DNA of 64,000 nucleotides from Mermis nigrescens. Taxonomy: Eukaryota; Nematoda; Enoplea; Mermithida; Mermithidae. Within the stretch, counting starts at the first letter, position 1. Each line of letters opens with the position of its first letter. The stretch spans positions 74,501 through 138,500 of the forward strand of contig JAVLUZ010000608.1 of NCBI GenBank assembly GCA_036768485.1, in the 5' to 3' direction. The notes beneath the pieces were generated by a model, which saw only the letters and a list, made by a program, of their open reading frames with translations, made no database searches and was not told the origin of the DNA. Positions 39,123-51,118 of this stretch are shown piece after piece. The translations under genes and the position numbers were made by a program.

Positions 39123-42100
39123 TCATAGGTAGCGCGTTAGCGCGTACCTATAATATACTTGGGTACCCCCAACACCTGGGCACCCCCTACAGCTATAACG
39201 GGACACTTCTGGAAGGTGCGGTTTTTTTTAAAAGAAAGATAATAAAAAAATTCGCTGCCCGTGTTTTTTTGTTTTTCTTGAAACTCAAAATTGACTGTGT
39301 AAAGAAGGTGTAAAGTTTTTGTGTAACGTTATAACATAGGACAAATTTTGGGACCTTTTTACTGCGGCATGTGGACAACTGAGTATTGATGACTCGAAGG
39401 ATTGAACAGAATAGGATAATAGAGGGATGAATTCTACAGATGACCCTTTTTTGTTTTTTGAAATTCGCATTATTTATTGAACGGCAGTGTGAAGAGTGCG
39501 AAAATCTGGGGGTGAAAAAGCACTTTTTGGTCGAGTTTTCAACCTTCCTATGTCCGATACTAACTCCGGTTATGAGGTTTTTAAAATGTTTTCTGACAGA
39601 AATGTAGAGCGGATCAAGGGCTACATTCTGCATATAAGCAAAGTCTTGTATGCTCTATGGTGAGTTAGATCCTGGGGTTTAAAGTTTACACTCTAGTGGA
39701 TGGTGTAAAAAAACGGATTTTAACTAAGATTTCTCTGCCAAATTTTTCCGCTTATGAGTCAGTGCAAATCGAAGACAGCTTTAATAGAGTGCCTCACAGG
39801 GGCTAAACATCGCAGCAAACCGCATTTAAAAAACGCAATATTGAGTTATTTATGGGGGTGTAAAGTTCGAAATCAGAGGTAAAAAATGGGCTAAAAAACA
39901 CGTTTTTTCCGAAGTTTGATTGATAAATCATGCCAAATAATTTTTGCAACAGAATTTTGGCACACAGGAATGTACTACGATTTAAAAGCTACAAATTGTA
40001 CCAAACCGAATTTCTTTAAACTCAATGGGGAGTTCGGTACGGAATTTTAAAGTTTACAGTGTTCTAAATGATGGAAAATACGTTTTTGTTGCGTTTTTTG
40101 TTCGCCACTTTCTCCGTCCAGAAGTCGGGATAAGTCTAATAGAATAAAAATAAAGTGCTTTATATCGGGTGCATGTCAAAGCAAATTGTCTATACATTAA
40201 TATTTAGCGAGTGTAAAGTCAAAAATTTGGAGTTTTAAATGCGTTTCTGTCTTGTTTTTTCTGCCTGCTTCTCCGGTTACGAGTCAGGGACACGTTTATC
40301 AAGTCTAGAAATGGACCAGGAATCAAATTTGATATGTCAGTCTGGCGCATATGTTTACACTCTACGGTGTTGTAAAGTAGTTTACACCAATTGTTAGTTT
40401 GCCCATAGAACATTATGTAGACTTAATTTTTTCATAAATATTAATCGTTATATCGGAACAATATCAAAATTACGAATCTGACTAAAATCTTCTTTACACT
40501 AGGTGTTTACATGAAGTTTACACTACATATATATTTATCTTCGTTTTTGAGCATTCCTGAAACCTAATTTTTTCTTGAAGCCTAGAAGTTTTCAAAGGAT
40601 CAAATGTGAGACGTCACGTAGGCGCGTTTGTTTACATCCAACAGTGATGTAAAGAAGTTTACATTCATTGTTTATATGTCCTCAGACCATTGTAGAGACA
40701 TAATTTTTTCATGAATGTTGATCATAATATCCGAGTAATTTTTTACACTGCATGTTAGCCTTTGTTCTAGAGCATTGCAAAAATCGAAATTTTTTCCTGA
40801 GATATAAAAATTTACAGGGAATGAAATATATACGTCAATTGGGCGCGCTTGCTTACACTCAGCAGTATTGCAAAGTGGTTTAAACCTAATGTTTATTGTC
40901 TTTAAAACATTATGGAGACTCATTTTTCCATAAATGTTGAAAGAAATATCGGAGCAATATCAAAATTACGAATCCGACTAAAATATTCTTTACGCTATGT
41001 GTTTGTGTAAAGTTTACGTTACGTGTTAACCCTAATTCGATAGACTTGCAGAGACTTTGTAACTGAAGTCAAGAAATTTTCAAGGATTCATATGTGAGAC
41101 ATCAATTAAGTGAGTTTGTTTACCCTCAAAAGTAATCTAAAGTGATTTAAAAATTATGTTCAAGTGTCCTTAGATCATTGAAGAGATGTAATTTTGTCTT
41201 AAATGGGTTGCATTAAAGTTAAATCTTTCTTAGCCGTGTTTATAATATGTTACACAAAATCTTGCACATGGAGAGCTATCGTTTAATTGATGTAAATTGC
41301 CTGCAAAAAGTGGTTTAAAATGAACCAGCAATCACACTACTGTGCACAGAAGTCGACAAAGATATACAGCTTTATTGTAATCATGTACATTAATAAGCCG
41401 TAAACTGTTAGTATTCTCTACACCTAGTAGTTGTGTAAAGTTTGCACTATTCATTTGTTGTTAATATGTAGTCTATACTACAAATTTATTTAACTACCAA
41501 ATCAAAGCGTTAGTGTTCCTTACATTTGATATTTGCGTGAAGTTTTTGAATTTTTGCCGAAAATCTTTGCCTTCTAATTTACCAACATCCCGCCTTTTCC
41601 ATTTTCTTGAAGTTTAAAATCTTTTATAATTCTCTCATAATTTAATGGTAGGTTTTAACTTTAAGTTTCTCTTGGTTTACAACTCTCGCTTAGCAAGCTC
41701 ATTTTTCAAAACTTTTTCATAGTGATCAGATTAGTTGCGTTTAGTTTGGAATTGGTGGACGGTCGTTATTTTATTACTCGGCTTAAATAAACCAAGTGAC
41801 TATCTTTTGATTATTTTCTTCATCGCAAATTCAAACACCCAATTTTCAATTTGAAAATTGACCCAATTTTCAATTTGAAAATTGATCCAATTTTCAATTT
41901 GAAAATTGAAAATTGGGTGTTTTCAATTTCAAAAGTCACAACACATTGTGCTTGTGTATTGATTGAGTGAGGATTTGCAATGTGAATTCGTTGGTTAAAT
42001 TTTTGTGCTTGATTATAAGTGAACTGCACATTAAGAAGAAATAACTTAATGCAGTTTTAATTTGAAAATGGATGGTGTCAATAAGGTTGTCTTGTTTAAA

Positions 42101-42989
42101 AAGGATAATGCTGATGTTAAGAACAATATTGTTTTCCGCGTTCTTGGACTGTTGTCATTATTGTGGCGTGTTACTGATTGTGTTTACTGACTGATGTACT
42201 GAAATCACGCTAATTAAAAGTAGTGTACTAGCAAAGAAAAATGCTCCGATGGAACAAAAAAGATGAATATACTTGGAATTGTGGATTATTATGGATGTAA
42301 AAGGAGGGGACTAGGAAAAATCTACCTAAAGTCGGAAAATCTGCTAAAAATCACACTTTCTCTAAGCAACGCAAAAAATCGATGTATATTCTGCGGCCTC
42401 TAAAAAAGTGTCTTTTTTAAATAATGTTCGAAGTTTCAGATAAGAGTGTATAAACGAAATCTATCAAGGTTACTTTTTTAAATTGCTGGCACCTGATTGA
42501 TAGAAAAGTAAGAGGTATTGTATTTAAAGTTGTTTTGCTTTATGAGCATTATAGCAAGCAAAGCAGGAGCCGATTGATTAGTGCACACAATCGTTTCGGG
42601 CATGCTAGTGTATCTACATTAAGTCTGTTTCAAGTCAACTTACGTGTTTCCTACTGTTTTTAACCAACCATGTCTTCAATTGTCTTCGATGTTTGCTATT
42701 TCATTCAATTGGCTTGGAAGACTGTTAGTTTACTTAATATCATTTCCCATAGCTACTGCATAGCTAACGTGCTGCTGTTTCAATCATTGTTATGGTTGAA
42801 TATTTATTTTAATCTGTTGGCCGCAGAATATACATCGATTTTTTGCGTTGCTTAGAGAAAGTGTGATTTTTAGCAGATTTTCCGACTTTAGGTAGATTTT
42901 TCCTAGTCCCCTCCTTTTACATCCATAATAATCCACAATTCCAAGTATATTCATCTTTTTTGTTCCATCGGAGCATTTTTCTTTGCTAG
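39123..42989 (+). mobile_element. TCATAGG...CTAG element, copy D
   Basis: It is 3.87 kb and nearly identical to copy A along its whole length, with scattered single-base differences and one extra palindrome unit. It is inserted between A (39122) and T (42990), the T being the last base of a stop codon of the hAT gene read on the - strand. The tail module is at 42228-42989. Near identity with different flanks shows that this family moved recently. Confidence 0.8.
41836..41925. repeat. Palindromic repeat in copy D
   Basis: Three units of CAATTTTCAATTTGAAAATTG, against two and a partial in copy A. Confidence 0.8.
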
Positions 42990-43215
42990 TTACAAAATAA
43001 CTTGCCTAGCTTTCTGAGCGGCAAACTGGTTAATCAATTGCAAAAAATCTAACGAAGATGATAAATTCTTTTCAATCGAAATAATCGCTAGTGCACTTAG
43101 ACGAGAATCAGTCATAGTTGACCGCAAATATGTCTTTATTAATTTCAGTCCCGAGAAGGAACGTTTTGCTGAGGCCACAGCAATAGGTATTGTAAGTAAA
43201 ATTCTGAAATCAATT
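42990..43215 (-). pseudogene. hAT transposase, C-terminal dimerisation domain
   Basis: The - strand frame ends at a TAA whose complement begins at 42990. It reads ILLTIPIAVASAKRSFSGLK, then LIKTYLRSTM, RLSALAIISIEK and a final DFLQLINQFA. This is the hAT C-terminal dimerisation domain (family pattern SAERSFS.LK.IK..LR..M...RLS.LA...IE), with E of the SAERSFS motif replaced by K. A TTTCAG lies just upstream (43212-43217), but the upstream sequence is a MITE, so the catalytic region is gone from here. It is not functional. Confidence 0.8.
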
Positions 43216-43216
43216 A

Positions 43217-43312
43217 TTTCTTAGCCATACCATCATTTTTAAGACCATTTTTCGACCTCTAAAAAACCTTGCACCTACCCCCCCCGGATTTTGTTGCTGC
43301 CCACATATGCTG
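43217..43312 (-). mobile_element. GTGGGCAGC-family MITE, 5' part
   Basis: On the - strand: ATGTGGGCAGCAACAAAATCC, a G-run, AGGTCGAAAAATGGTCTTAA and ATGATGGTATGGCTAAG. It joins the hAT coding remnant within a few bases. Confidence 0.65.
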
Positions 43313-44234
43313 CGAGTCTTAGGTGGCGCGGTCAAGCGTTCCCTGTGGGACGGGACAGAGTCCCTACAAATTTTGTAAAAAAGCATTTTAATGTCAAATA
43401 ATAACGTTAAAATTTTCGCAAAAACGGCCGAATTTCGGTCCTGAATGGAGCCCAAAAACACTCAAAATTGATGAACTCTTACATCTCACAAAACTTCTGA
43501 GCTGAAATGCGTTTTTCGACCTCTGCTAATTACATAGCGCAGCAACGGGTCGCTGCCAACAAGATATAGAAAAATGTATAAATTGAAGTTTTTGTTCTTA
43601 CCCTTTTCAGGCTCATTTGTGGCCTTCTTATTAAGAAGATGCAGTTCAGAAAACAGGAAATGCACAAAAACATAAGAAAATTTGGCCATTTCTTTCATTC
43701 AAAATAGGATTGTGTCCTTGTAAAGAAAGACAAAGAAGCAAAGAATAGACAAACTGGGACACAATCATTTTCGCACTTTTAGTTTTATGCTCAACAAGCA
43801 TGCGCGCTTTCATTCAATGAACAAATAGTGCATTAAATTACTAGTGATGTGAAGTGCTAGATTATTTCAGCTGATTCAAGCTTTTAAATTCATTTGATCT
43901 ATGGATCGGTGCAAAGCGCCGGAAAATTTTGACATTTTAGCCTTTTCGAACTCAATTTTCTGGACACACATTATTGCAACAGAAAAACCAACAATATGTC
44001 TGAAAAATGAGAACAAGTATAGCTCAGTCAGCGTTCTCTTAAATGCAAGTAAAGATTTTTAACTGACTGTGTTTGCATTAGAACGTCGAAAAATCGATCC
44101 TTTTGAACGTATGTATCGAATTATTGTAAGAGGGCCGCAAAAAATGAATTCTATACGGCATGCACTACAACTTTTTTAGCTGCCCATAATTTTAGCGGCC
44201 CTGTGCGGCCGCACAGTTCGCACCCCTAGGCACG

Positions 44235-45373
44235 GCTATGTACAGGCCCGAGGGCCCGCTACTGATCAGTGCTCCGTTGCTTATGTTAGCCGAACAAGTG
44301 CTCGTAGAAAGATGCGATCGGCAGATTTTTACGTTTCATGACCACCTGGAACAAAAAAAGTACGGGTTAACCGAATCGATCGATTAATCGCTTGCAGCGC
44401 CGTTGAATAGGACGGCCTTAGCTGCAATGCAGATCTGATGCAACACTAAGAGAACGCTGGACTCGATCGATTGATGTGCATGATGCAACCAAGAGAGCGC
44501 ATTGGGCTTGATCGATTGGTGCATGATTGTCTGATGAGCATGGCTCGTCATCAGCAATATTGCCTGGTGGAGTAAATACCCCGTCATAGGCGTTTTAACC
44601 GTAGTTCCTGGTCGTGAAACTGCCGACCGCAGTTACACCACCCTCCCTTTAAAAAGGACTCTTCGGGCGAGCGTCCCAAAGAGATCTCCGTAGGACCTCC
44701 ATTGTAGAGTCCTTCTGGGCCGCTTGAGTGCTGCTACTGGCCAATAATCGGTCGCTTGCGCGAGCCGAACAAGCGCTCAACCAAAAAGAAATTGCACCCC
44801 TCCATCTAGAGATGAAGCATAAAACCTACAGCTTTGAGCGCAAAAAGAAGAGCTAAAAATAGCTCGGAGGTCGATGAGCGTGTAAGTGCCGCCTCAACTA
44901 TGGCTATAGTTGCACGACCTGAACTCTGGTTCAAATCCTACGACGGGACGTTCCCTCATCAGACACCATGCCAATGACGAGCCTCGATGGGCTATAGCCT
45001 CACGCTCATCCGGTATTTCTGCACGCCAATAGGTTGAGCCATTTATTTGCGTTCCCTTGGCTGCAGCGAATCGGCCTGCAGCATCTTATTGACGGTGCTG
45101 CAATCGCATAATTGATATTTATCATTAACCCGTGGGTTTTATGTTCCAAGTGGTCATAGAAGTTACTTAATTTCATTTTTGTTTGAGCCCTAATTCGGCT
45201 TGCGAAAGCAGCCGAACACTGATTAGTGGTGGTGAGCCTTCGGGCCTGCCCAGTTTGCAGAACAAAAACGGTTCAAACTTTGCATATTTTGCTAAAACAA
45301 GGATTCCGTTAAGCAACAGGACAGGAAATCGGTTGTCTTCCTTCCTCCATGGACGAACTTATCCCTAATGATC
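44235..45373 (+). repeat. GC-richer SINE-like region
   Basis: 44660-44900 repeats the blocks of the copy at 38225-38873. Partial echoes (AGCCGAACAAGTGCTC at 44290, GCAGCCGAACACTGATTAG at 45208) suggest further fragments. 44880-44960 holds a tRNA-like stretch. 44960-45060 reads like a SINE body with no frame. Origin from a tRNA-headed SINE is inferred; no poly(A) or target duplication was found. Confidence 0.45.
44896..44950 (+). pseudogene. tRNA-like internal promoter sequence
   Basis: ACTATGGCTATAGTTGCACG followed by a perfect B box GGTTCAAATCC about 20 bp later resembles RNA polymerase III A and B boxes. The cloverleaf cannot be completed. It is taken as the promoter part of a SINE. Confidence 0.35.
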
Positions 45374-45466
45374 TATAGTCCAATTCATTTGACTCTAAGG
45401 TTTTGAAAAAATTTAAAGTACCTACAAAAGTGATTTAAACCAACAGTATAGTAGTGATATCTGTAA
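45374..45466 (+). mobile_element. TAGTCTG-family MITE, 5' fragment
   Basis: TATAGTCCAATTCATTTGACTC, read in parts, TAAGGTTTTGAAAAAA and AAAGTGATTTAAACCAACAG match the left half of 46888-47107. The right half is absent. Confidence 0.6.
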
Positions 45467-46057
45467 GTTTTGACCGTCCTTCCGTCGGTATTTAAATACC
45501 TTGTAGCTCTACCTAGACGGCGGGCCTGCGCGGGCTTACCTAAGTACCTAGGCTACACTTAGCGCTCGTCAGGTTGCTAGGGCGAGACGCCAGAGTCAAC
45601 CAAACGACCCTCAAGACTTACGGCCTCGATCTCCTCGGCCCTAATATTGCTGACCGCTCTTCCGCGGAGGATTTCGGCAGCTACATACGCCCTAGATTCC
45701 AAACACAACAATACTTATGTAACCCCGGATGATACACGCGAGGTCAGTTGACCTTTTCCCGTCCGAAACTCCGGAAAATCTCAAGTTGATATTTAACTTA
45801 TTTTCGCGGGAGTATATCAATCGCGAAAGATTTTGGTTCCTAATTGATCTCTAAACATTGAATACAACAACAGCAAAGAGCTCTAGACCGGGCAGTCATC
45901 TTACATAAAAATTATGTAATAATTTTTATGATTTTTGATGATGAAAAGGAGGATTGAATTTTCGATAAAAGAAAATACTCTAAAACAATCACCTGAATAT
46001 TTAAAATCCAAATAAAAGTCGGATGGTCCCACGTTGAGGTACTGCCTGCGATTTGTG
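45467..46057. other. Gene-free, GC-richer stretch
   Basis: 45480-45780 is distinctly less AT-rich (CGGGCCTGCGCGGGC, GCGAGACGCC), but no open frame, RNA fold or family was recognised. Confidence 0.35.
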
Positions 46058-46279
46058 TATAGTCTGTTTCATTTACTTTGAGGTTGTTGAAAAAGTCAAG
46101 TGACTACAAAAGTCTTTAAACTAATACAAATAATATGATATTCTACAGTATGTCGAGTAACAGGAGACGCATGCCAGGTTTAACCCGCATTACTGCATCA
46201 AAACTTTAAACCGCTTCTGTAGCCTAATTCTTGTGAAAAAATTTCTATGAAATCGCAAAGTTAAATGAAACAGACTATA
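46058..46279. mobile_element. TAGTCTG-family MITE, complete
   Basis: It is 222 bp, with TA-TAGTCTGTTTCATTTA at the left and TTAAATGAAACAGACTA-TA at the right. The inner pair AAAGTCTTTAAAC / TTTAAACCGCTTCTGTAGCC is also inverted. It is non-coding, with a TA duplication. Confidence 0.8.
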
Positions 46280-46887
46280 ATCTCTAGGCAGTATTTGCTA
46301 GATTTTATGTACACTAAAATAAAAACAAAATAAACTCAATAAGCCAAATTAAGCTGTACACGGCGGAAGCCAACAACAAGAATGAATAAGGATCGAAGAT
46401 TCGAGAGCCTATTACGCTACGTAAATATTGATATAAGAATTATGATTTTAAACAGCTAAAGATTTAGATACGTATGTAGTTTGAATTAACCAATTAAATT
46501 TAGATAAAGGCGTGCTCAATACAATATTGATTTTTTCCGATCTCAACTAGTGTTGTAAAAGATATCTTTATCTTTATCTATTTAGTAAGATAATGATAAA
46601 GATATCTTTATCTTTATCTTGACGATTTCTTTATTTTATCTATCTTTATCTTTATCTTTTGGAAAAATCACAGGCCATCTTTATCTTTATCTTTATCTTT
46701 TTGATATGAATTTATCTTGCTAAAAAAGATAAAGTATATTCATAAGTTAGCACATAATCCAAAATGCAGGTTTGACGTGAAATGCATTTAGACGCATTCA
46801 AGTTTTACTGTTATCCAAGAAAAGAAAGGAAAGCGATTGTTTAAATCCCTACGGCGTGCGGCCCTAACTAATGCCTGTATATCGACC

Positions 46888-47107
46888 TATAGTCCGTTTC
46901 ATTTAACTTTAAGGTTTTGAAAAAAGTTTAAAATACCTATAAAAGTGGTTTAAACTAAAGTATAGTTGTAATATTCTACAGTATATCGAGTTATGATGAG
47001 ACGCGCTGCTATTGCCAACTGCATCAAAAGTTTAAACTACTTTTGTAGCCTAATTAATGCAGATTAAATTCAAAAGAAAACCGCAAAGTTAAATGGAACA
47101 GACTTTA
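46888..47107. mobile_element. TAGTCTG-family MITE, complete
   Basis: It starts TATAGTCCGTTTCATTTAAC and ends AAGTTAAATGGAACAGACTTTA. The centre has the family sequence ATTCTACAGTATATCGAGTTA. It is nested in the element 46548-47885. Confidence 0.75.
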
Positions 47108-47283
47108 AATAAGCGGGAGTGATACCGATCTAAGCGGGAGTACTACTACTAGCACCCATGTTAATCTGAGTCCAAGCCTAGGAAAAGAGAGAAATTTTAA
47201 AAAATCAATAACTGGTTGTACCGGCGCACAGAGCAGGGTTTTGATGCTTGTGAAAAGAGAAGTGAATTGCTGTCAGCCAGTAC

Positions 47284-47511
47284 TATAGTCTGGTTCATTT
47301 AACTTTGAGGTTTTTGAAAAAGTTTGAAGCGGTTACAAAAGTGTTCTAAAGTAATACAATAAATATGATATATTACAGTATGTTGAGTCATATAGAGATG
47401 TGTGCTTGTTTTGAGCCGCATTACTGCATCAACAATTTAAACCGCCTTTGTAGCCTGATTCTTGTGGAAAATTTCAGAAGAAAACCGCAAAGTTAAATGA
47501 AACAGACTATA
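47284..47511. mobile_element. TAGTCTG-family MITE, complete
   Basis: It starts TATAGTCTGGTTCATTTAAC and ends AGTTAAATGAAACAGACTATA. The centre is ATTACAGTATGTTGAGTCAT. A short AGT triplet run follows. It is nested in 46548-47885. Confidence 0.8.
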
Positions 47512-47893
47512 GTAGTAGTAGTAGTACGTGGATCAGTCCGATATCGCGGGTAAACCCCCAAACTTACATTTATGTGTGCTTAATGCCTTTCATCTCCTTG
47601 ACCTCAGGCGTAAAAGTTAGGGGCGTAAAAGTTAGGGCATTCAGTTGGCTGCTTTGCATCACCAACTCTCGTTTATTGCACTTCAAATACATCATTCTCC
47701 TAGGTCCAGGCAACCATATTTACACCTTATCTTTATTTTTATCCTTATCTTTTTGGTTCTTTTATCTTGCGAATGATCTTTATCTTTCTTAATTTTTTAT
47801 CTTTATCTTTATCTTCCAGATTTTAAAATTTCAACTTTATCTTTATCTTTTATCTTGCAAAAAATCCTTATCTTTCACAACACTAATCTCAAC

Positions 47894-49280
47894 ACAGGCT
47901 TAACAGAATAGCGGCTATGTCGCCTATGTTTTTAATGTGAAAGTGTATTAGGATAGGGGATGAATCTGCAGGCTTAGCTCACGTTCCCTCCTCTAAGGAA
48001 CGTACGTGACTTCGCTAAGGGGACCAATAGATGCGAGGTAGGCGGATCGCCTCGCTTTCTCGAGGGACGGTCTTCCGGTCCGGAAACGAAAATTCGTAAC
48101 TTTTTCGGCTGAAGCCCTATTCAGAAGTAACAATCGGCGTCGTTCGCAGTGCTCCTATTCCACAGACTATTTTATATCTTATCTCAGGGGCCGAGATATG
48201 GGCTGATCCCGCTTATAAGACAACCGGGTGAGACAAACTGATAAATTTACTTACAATTTAATATGTAAATGATATTCAGTCCAAGAATATTGTTGACGAA
48301 TGGAATAAGAAAAGATGTTGTACAGCGGATATCTTTTATCAAATCAAAAACGAGAAAAAATGATAGCACTGCCGAATTCTGAGCAAACACCAAGGAACTG
48401 AAGCCGTTTTGTAGATTAAACCGTTTTTTATATTTTTTTCAGATAATGGAAGCTTTAATTCTTTTTTGCTCTCCAGATTTTCCGTTTTTGCTTTGTAGTG
48501 GAATTAAGGCCGGTCGTGGGATTTTACATGCACGTTTCCGTGTTGTATCTATTACATGTTGGCGGATGGCAGATGAATTTCGATTGTTATATCATTTGCA
48601 TGTTAGTATTTTAGACACGTGTGCGTAGCTGACCTTATGAACTTATGCCCTTTACCTTATGAAGCGCAAGTAGTTTCACACCTTGCGTCGGCATGTTCTA
48701 TTAATCCACATGGTTCTACTTTCTTACAGCGGCGCCTCTCATTTGTAGCTCGCTTGCTCTTTTTACGGCTGGTCGTTTGCAAGTGACTAGCCACAGTATC
48801 GCTTCATAATAAGGATACAAAAGCTCAAGTAGTTCTGGCTTGTGACACCCTCAAGGGAAACTGGGTCATGTTTCTCGGTTAATCTGTCGCGACTTAATCT
48901 GCACTTGAAAATATATTTTATATTCTCGTTATTTTTTCTGTGCTAACTCGATTTCGTTCGTTCCCAGCACTCATTTAAGCTTTTCGCTCTTCCTTTGATG
49001 TTGGCTCAGCAGACGATTCCTTACATATTAAACGATATACTACACTAAATATTAAATTCGCATAAACTCGCTTTACACGCCTGAACATTGAAGTATGGTA
49101 CCTATCGTTGTCGATCATTGATGTATCTTAAATATACCTACATATATTTATATACTCGTTCATAAAATAACGTAGTTTTGATCATGCGCGCAATATTTTC
49201 GCTGATATTTGTATTAAAGAAACGAAACATTTAAATATTTTTTGAAAGAATTATAAAGTTTTATACAGACCATAATTCGT
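47894..49280. other. Gene-free stretch
   Basis: 47940-48240 is GC-richer (TCCCTCCTCTAAGGAACG, GGACGGTCTTCCGGTCC), and CGTTCC...GGAACG words could fold, but nothing is recognised. 48240-49280 is AT-rich with short chance frames only. Confidence 0.35.
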
Positions 49281-49284
49281 ATCT

Positions 49285-50325
49285 GACAGCCCGACCGATC
49301 GGCAAAATCGGGAAAATCGCCGATAATAATCGGCAAAATCAGCGATATCGCCGATTTTTGGCCGCGATTTTCCCGATTTTATTCGGTGATTCTCCCGATT
49401 TTTCGGCAAAATTGGGAGAATCGGAAAAATTGCAACAAAATCGGCGATGTCGTCGATTTTCCGATTTGAATCGGCATAATCGCCGACCAGAATCGGGGAC
49501 ATAGAACTCGTTTCTATTTCTCCCGATAATCGCAAGAATCCTACATGATGAAGGGGCACACGGGGCTTATTTATGTGTGTGTCGCAAAAAAATTATGTAA
49601 TCAGGTGCGTGCAGTTAATGCGCTTTGCTGGTGCGTTAAACTAAGTAATATATTACAAAAACCGCGTCTAAATTTCTTTTTATTCTACGCAACTGGGTAC
49701 ACAATTGTTATAGGCTAGTCACAAAAGGCGGCGTCGTTTGATGAACGGCTCCATTTACCACTTCTTAGTATTAGCGGACCACCTTCTTTTAATAGTTCGT
49801 CGAATTTTTTGGCAAAATGTGGAAATACTTAAAAAAGCTTTAATGATCATGCAAACGCATCTGAGGGACGAGAGAATGATAATGACCATGTTTTTCACGA
49901 ACTGCAAAAATAATTCGCGTTTGTTTGCGTTTTTTTCTGAGTCGCTTTCAGTAATTTGTAGCTTAGATACAACTGCAGAATTTCGGACAAACATTCACTG
50001 TCCATCGTGACTGCTAAATACAAAATGTACCTAGTAGGAACTGCAGAGCATTCCTTTCATTTTTGCCCAGTTTTGTCTATGATACATATCTGGGATATGC
50101 AAAATCGGGGGCGAAATCGGCCGGAATAGCCCACTAAAACGGGTATAATCGGCTATGTTAACAAAGAAAATCGGTAGAATCGCCGATTCTGCCGATATTT
50201 CCGACTACTTTGCCGATTTTAATACCAAAATCGGGAAAATCGCTCGACTAAAATCGGCAGAATCGCCGATTTTGCCGATTTTGCCGATCAAAATCGGGAT
50301 AATCGGCGACATCGCCGATTTTTAC
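49285..50325. mobile_element. Probable foldback element with GATTTTGCCGATT arms
   Basis: Two clusters (49285-49520 and 50100-50325) consist of the words AATCGGC, CGATTTTGCCGATTTT and AATCGGGAAAATCG in both orientations. Between them is about 580 bp of ordinary sequence with a 90-residue frame (49738-50010) and an antisense 79-residue frame, neither recognised. The paired clusters resemble inverted arms made of simple units. Ends and target duplication could not be set. Confidence 0.5.
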
Positions 50326-51118
50326 TTCTAAATAGGACTTAACGAGCCGATTTCTCTGCAGCCACGAAAAACTTCCATAGCTTCGCGAATATTGCGTCTT
50401 TTTCGAAACAGTAAAAAATAGCAAACTCGAAAACGCGAGTTGCGTGAAGAGACACTTATGTAGGTACATATCCTTCAGTACATCGAGTTATGGTGTGACG
50501 CTTGCTATAGCCAAAGCGCATTACTGCATAAAAAGTTTAAACCCGTTTTTGTAGCCTGATCTAATGCGGATTATATTCAAAAGAAAACCTCAGAAACAGA
50601 CTAAACATACTTCGTCAGGCAATGAAGAAATCATTTGTTACATTGCAGTACTAAGAACATTCGGCCAGCTAGCGATTTACAATTTTATCTTTGGGGCATA
50701 CCTACTTTTATCACTTCCGTGATTTTGTCTAGTCGCTGTTTTATCATGTATTTGTGTTTTATCAAATTTCGTGTATTTTTCTGGATAATAAAGATTTTCT
50801 TGTCTTGTCCAAGTAGTAGGTACAACTAGGATATACTAGACACGCCTATCGATTTTATGTCCAGATTTGCTAATGTGCACTGACTTTTGAATGCATATGA
50901 TTTTATTTAATTTATATTTTGTTTACAATATAGTATAAAAATGCAAAACGTTATTATTTTCGCGCATTTATCTCACATTTGAGTACTGTGTACTGTAATG
51001 AGGTCAGAATACTAAAAAGAAGGCCGAGCCAAGCTCTCCACTCCATCACTCCGACCTGCTTATCGTTGCCTGCGGAGGCGAATATCAAAAATTACAAAAA
51101 GTCTATTGCGCCGTAATT
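50326..51118. other. Upstream flank of SRPRA
   Basis: 50466-50606 is the 3' half of a TAGTCTG MITE (TACATCGAGTTATG, AAAGTTTAAACCCG, TTTGTAGCCTGAT, CAGACTA). From 50607 to 51118 no repeat is recognised. The transcription start must lie in or left of this stretch, but no TATA or initiator stands out in AT-rich DNA. Confidence 0.45.

Larger units (their letters stand above)
38874..44234. mobile_element. hAT element relic containing copy D
   Basis: Left end CAGGGCCGTGCTTAGAGG and right end CCTAGGCACGGCTATG are imperfect inverted repeats. The GCGGCCCTG...CATAATTTT blocks just inside are also inverted (38895-38936, 44166-44205). Inside, on the - strand, is a hAT dimerisation domain. Subtracting the 3.87-kb copy D leaves about 1.5 kb, so most of the transposase has been lost. 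No 8-bp duplication could be read. Confidence 0.6.
46548..47885. mobile_element. hAT-like element with TCTTTATC-rich arms
   Basis: Ends TAGTGTTGTAAAAGAT and ATCTTTCACAACACTA are inverted repeats. The octamer ATCTCAAC is perfectly duplicated at 46540-46547 and 47886-47893. Both arms are tracts of GATAAA/TTTATC words (46560-46735, 47730-47880). Two TAGTCTG MITEs are nested within it. It is non-coding. The 8-bp duplication and TAGTG-type end support hAT. Confidence 0.8.

Noticed and set aside
45480..45780. GC-rich stretch as a promoter island or LTR
   Set aside because: No TG...CA ends, primer-binding site or paired repeat was found, and no gene follows on either strand.
49738..50010. 90-residue frame between the GATTTTGCCGATT clusters as a transposase
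   Set aside because: No DDE, helicase or zinc-finger motif is visible, and the antisense frame is equally open.
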